Below, piece by piece: positions 61,044 to 64,000 of a stretch of DNA of 64,000 bases. The notes under the pieces were generated by a model, which saw nothing but the letters and a program-made list of their open reading frames with translations, did not search any database and was not told the DNA's origin. The stretch covers positions 494,531 to 558,530 of the forward strand of contig CAVWDE010000002.1 in assembly GCA_963753685.1 (NCBI GenBank), in the 5' to 3' direction. The position numbers and the translations under genes are program-made. The stretch's first letter is position 1, and the number at the start of each line of letters is the position of its first letter. Origin of the DNA: DATAOG01 sp963753685. Its GTDB lineage: Bacteria; Pseudomonadota; Alphaproteobacteria; Geminicoccales; Geminicoccaceae.

Positions 61044-62014
61044 TGCCGCGAGGGTATGACCAGGCGCTGTACATTCTGCCGTTCGATCACCGCGGCTCCT
61101 TCCAGGCCAAGCTGTTCGGCTGGAAGCCCCCCTTGAGCGAGGCGCAGACCGCCGAGATCGCCGGCGCCAAGCAGGTCATCTACGATGGCTTCCAATCGGC
61201 GCTCGCCACCGGCGCACCCAAGGACAAGGCCGGCATCCTCGTGGACGAGCAGTTCGGCGCCGCCATCCTGCGCGATGCCGCCGGCAAGGGCATCGTCACC
61301 GCCTGCCCGGCGGAAAAGAGCGGGCAGGATGAGTTCGATTTCGAATATGGCGAGGATTTCCCTCGCCATATCGAGGCCATCGATCCGACCTTCTGCAAGG
61401 TGCTGGTGCGCTACAACCCCGAGGGCGACCGCGCGCTGAACCGAAGGCAGGCCGCGCGATTGAAACGCCTGTCCGATTTTCTCGCTGCTAAGAACCGCAG
61501 TCGCTTCATGTTCGAGCTCCTGGTCCCGGCGGAGAAGGCGCAGCTCGATAACCTCAAGGGCGACCAGAAGGCCTATGATCTCGAGCTCAGGCCCAGCTTG
61601 ATGGTCGAGGCCATCCGCGAGCTCCAGGACGCTGGCGTCGATCCGGATCTGTGGAAGGTCGAAGGGCTCGATCGCCGCGAGGACTGCCAGAGGATCGTGA
61701 CCGCGGGGCGGGCGGGCGGCCGCGACCGGGTCGGCTGCATCATTCTCGGCGGCGGCAAGGACGACCGGAAGGTGCGGGACTGGCTCGGGATCGCGGCCAA
61801 GGTGCCTGGCTTCATCGGCTTTGCGGTCGGCCGCACGGTTTTCTGGGACCCGCTGGTGGCTTGGCGGAGCGGGACGGCGACGCGCGAGCAAACGGTCGCA
61901 AAGATCGCCGGGCGCTATCGCGAATTCGCCAATCTGTTCGAGACGGCCGGCAGGGATCGCGACCCGGGGCCCTCGGACCGGGTCCGGTCGGGCCATCCTT
62001 CGAAGGAGGGCTGA
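61043..62014 (+). CDS. DUF2090-domain protein (5-keto-2-deoxygluconate-6-P aldolase-like)
   Basis: A 323-residue protein. The start reads GYDQALYILPFDHRGSFQAK, the DUF2090 TIM-barrel opening. GILVDEQFGAAILRDA, LVRYNPEGDRALNRRQ and VGCIILGGGKDDRKVRDWL are typical. The domain is found fused to IolC in inositol pathways, where it cleaves 2-deoxy-5-keto-gluconate-6-P. Here it is alone in a pgi-tal-gnd-tkt operon. Function is inferred. It contains a strong in-gene hairpin at 61345-61371. Confidence 0.8.
   Translation: MPRGYDQALYILPFDHRGSFQAKLFGWKPPLSEAQTAEIAGAKQVIYDGFQSALATGAPKDKAGILVDEQFGAAILRDAAGKGIVTACPAEKSGQDEFDFEYGEDFPRHIEAIDPTFCKVLVRYNPEGDRALNRRQAARLKRLSDFLAAKNRSRFMFELLVPAEKAQLDNLKGDQKAYDLELRPSLMVEAIRELQDAGVDPDLWKVEGLDRREDCQRIVTAGRAGGRDRVGCIILGGGKDDRKVRDWLGIAAKVPGFIGFAVGRTVFWDPLVAWRSGTATREQTVAKIAGRYREFANLFETAGRDRDPGPSDRVRSGHPSKEG
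61345..61371 (+). repeat. Perfect 11-bp inverted repeat inside the DUF2090 gene
   Basis: ATATGGCGAGG and CCTCGCCATAT flank ATTTC, forming an 11-base stem with a five-base loop in mRNA. It lies in frame around codons 102-110, with no T run, so it is unlikely to be a terminator. Confidence 0.85.
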
Positions 62015-62017
62015 GAC

Positions 62018-63036
62018 GTGCAACTGGGAATGATCGGCCTCGGCCGGATGGGCGCGAACATGGTGCGCCGGTTGTTGAAGGGCGGCCATCAATGCGCGGT
62101 GTTCGACATGTCCCCAACGGCTGTGGCGGAGCTCGTGAAGGAAAGGGCGGTCGGGGCCGCTTCGCTGGCTGAGTTTGCTAAGAGCCTGACGAAGCCTCGC
62201 GCGATCTGGCTGATGGTGCCGGTCGGCGTCGTGGAAAAGCGATCGCCGATCTTCTGCCTCATCTCGAGCGCGGCGATATCCTGATCGACGGCGGCAATTC
62301 CTACTACGTCGACGACATCCGTCGGGCCAAGGAGCTCATGCCCGCGGGCATCCACTATGTCGACGTCGGCACGAGCGGCGGCGTCTGGGGCCTGGAGCGC
62401 GGCTATTGCATGATGATCGGCGGCGAGGCCGATGTCGTGCGGCACCTCGACCCGATCTTCGCCACCCTGGCACCGGGCCGCGGCGACATCCCTCGCACGC
62501 CCGGACGCGAACAGGCCGGCGGCACGTCCGAAGATGGCTATCTGCATTGCGGCCCGAGCGGCGCCGGCCATTTCGTCAAGATGGTGCACAACGGCATCGA
62601 ATACGGCCTGATGGCGGCCTATGCCGAGGGGCTGGCGGTGCTCAAGGCGGCCAACATTGGCAACCAGCCCCGCGCGGTCGATGCCGAGACCACGCCGCTG
62701 CGCGATCCCGAGCACTATCGCTACGACCTCGATCTGACCGCCATCACAGAAGTCTGGCGCCGCGGCAGCGTGATCGCTTCCTGGCTGCTCGATCTCTCGG
62801 CTGCGGCCCTGATCGAGGACCCCGCCATGTCGAAATTCGCAGGCCGAGTGTCCAATTCCGGCGAAGGCCGCTGGACGATCAAGGCCGCCATCGACGAGGG
62901 GGTGCCGGTCCATGTGCTCTCTTCGGCCCTCTACGAGAGGTTCAGCTCGCGCGGCGAGGCGGATTTCGCCGACCGGCTGCTCTCGGCCATGCGTTACGAA
63001 TTCGGCGGGCATCTCGAGAAGCGGTCCGGGTCATAG
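62018..63036 (+). pseudogene. gnd: 6-phosphogluconate dehydrogenase (decarboxylating, GndA-type), one-base deletion
   Basis: GTG 62018 follows AAGGAGG. MIGLGRMGANMVRRLLKGGH is the NAD(P) loop. After VPVGVVEK one G is missing near 62239 (AAGGCG read as AAGCG), and the following frame continues IADLLPHLERGDILIDGGNS, VGTSGGVWGLERGYCMMIGG and GPSGAGHFVKMVHNGIEYGL with the catalytic Lys. Restored, it is about 339 residues, the short NAD-type subgroup. Likely functional if the indel is an error. Confidence 0.88.
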
Positions 63037-63075
63037 ACAGTCGAAGCGCGGATATGGGAGCGGGAGCCGAGGGAC

Positions 63076-64000
63076 ATGAGCCAGAAGGAACTTGATCAAC
63101 TGGCGATCAACACGATCCGCACGCTCTCGATCGATGCGGTCCAGCAGGCGAAGTCGGGCCATCCTGGCACGCCGATGGCGTTGGCGGCCTTGGTCTACAC
63201 GCTCTGGAACCGGGTCATGCGCTTCGATCCGAAGGATCCGATCTGGCCCAATCGCGACCGCTTCGTCCTGTCGAACGGCCATGCCTCGATGCTGCTGTGG
63301 TCGGCTCTGTATTGACCGGCACCCGGGCGGTGAACGCGGACTACGAGCGCCTGGGCAAGCCATCGGTCACGCTCGAGGACATCCGGCTCTACCGCCGACT
63401 CGACAGCAAGGCGCCCGGGCACCCCGAATATCACTGGGTGTCCGGGGTCGAGACGACGACCGGTCCCTTGGGCCAGGGGATCGCGACCAGCGTCGGCATG
63501 GCGATCGCGCGCAAGTGGCTGCCGTCCGCTACAACCGGCAGGGCTTCGAGCTCTTCGACTACGACATCTATGCCGTCTGCGGCGACGGCTGCCTCATGGA
63601 AGGCGTGGGCTCGGAGGCGGCCTCGCTCGCCGGCCATCTCGGCCTCGACGACCTGTGCTGGATCTACGACAACAACCACATCACGATCGAAGGCAACACG
63701 CGCATCACCTTCACCGAGGATGTCGCGGCGCGCTTCCAGGGCTACCGGTGGAACGTGCTGCGGGTCGGCGATGCCAACGACCTCGAGCGGATTGAGGACG
63801 CGCTCGCGGTCTTCCAGCAGACCAGGGGCCGGCCGACCCTGATCATCCTGGACAGCCACATCGGCTATGGCTCGCCGAACAAGATCGACACCGCCGCGGC
63901 CCATGGCGAGCCGCTCGGCGAGGAGGAGGTCCGGCTCACCAACCGCGCCTATGGTTGGCCGGAGGACGCCCAATTCCTTGTGCCCGACGGGGTCAAGGAG
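63076..64000 (+). pseudogene. tkt: Transketolase, partial at the window edge with two one-base deletions
   Basis: From ATG 63076: AINTIRTLSIDAVQQAKSGH PGTPM and FVLSNGHASMLLW are classic transketolase segments. A missing T near 63312 (TTT read as TT) and a missing G near 63521 shift the frame. The third piece gives AVCGDGCLMEGVGSEAASLA, WIYDNNHITIEGNT and GYGSPNKIDTAAAHGEPLG. These carry the ThDP and substrate sites. The gene continues beyond 64000. Confidence 0.9.

Noticed and set aside
1..64000. CRISPR arrays, tRNA or rRNA genes
   Set aside because: I saw no regularly spaced repeats, cloverleaf-like segments or rRNA motifs. The only tandem repeat has two copies.

Overview
The window is about 67% G+C, and its gene content points to an alphaproteobacterium, most likely Rhodospirillales-like or Hyphomicrobiales-like. 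Supporting genes are a mesaconyl-CoA hydratase and CitE-type lyase pair (ethylmalonyl-CoA pathway), hopanoid-associated HpnA and HpnN fragments, CO-dehydrogenase-type molybdo-hydroxylase genes, and a transaldolase/pgi/gnd/tkt operon. The taxon is inferred from gene content only. No rRNA, tRNA or CRISPR array was seen.

Layout. 0-7 kb: small membrane protein, mesaconyl-CoA hydratase, secreted protein plus lipoprotein hydrolase, CoA-ester lyase, feruloyl-CoA-synthetase-like ligase, PIN toxin with its partner. 7-9.7 kb: TRAP permeases DctM/DctQ without a binding protein, abutting IS110 and serine-recombinase remnants. 9.7-16.1 kb: a compact plus-strand module of a single-chain AAA+/VWA protein (CoxD-CoxE-like), a fused [2Fe-2S]/Mo hydroxylase, its FAD subunit, and PxpA. 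16.6-20 kb: divergent ThDP enzyme and acyl-CoA ligase. 20.4-28 kb: SDR, DUF4380-like protein, type II NADH dehydrogenase with an extra C-terminal domain, MFS transporter, a VOC/CydB chimera, GH15 glucoamylase. 28.3-32.5 kb: a 1388-residue exported peptidoglycan-binding protein. 33-40.7 kb: a carbohydrate-type cluster with a PotABCD-type ABC transporter, SMP-30, SDR, a broken ROK kinase and a NagB-like protein.

40.8-43 kb is a mobile-element graveyard (IS110 ends, HNH nuclease, truncated group II intron maturase). 43-47 kb holds a membrane-lipid operon (HpnN tail, nucleotidyltransferase, TauD-like oxygenase, CDP-alcohol phosphatidyltransferase, truncated HpnA) joined to a broken beta-propeller gene. 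47.7-50 kb is an ArsR-led metalloid-type operon. 50-55.4 kb has a flavoprotein disulfide reductase-like gene, FMN reductase, RidA, pieces of sulfite-oxidase-like genes and an IS1380 element. 55.6-57.8 kb has small stress/detoxification genes. 57.8-64 kb is a tightly coupled pentose-phosphate/glycolytic operon (HAD, tal, pgi, DUF2090 aldolase-like, gnd, tkt) running off the right edge.

Two patterns cross the whole window. First, many one-base indels, mostly in short homopolymers, interrupt genes that otherwise look conserved (gnd, tkt, HAD, SDR, PIN). This suggests sequencing error as much as decay. Second, several unrelated gene fragments are joined in or near frame (VOC-CydB, beta-propeller-HpnN, cupin-GST, group II intron-IS110, split YedY-like gene, ROK gene replaced in its middle). 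This indicates either extensive illegitimate recombination or chimeric assembly. The most promising functional lead is the 9.7-16.1 kb molybdo-hydroxylase module with its fused chaperone.
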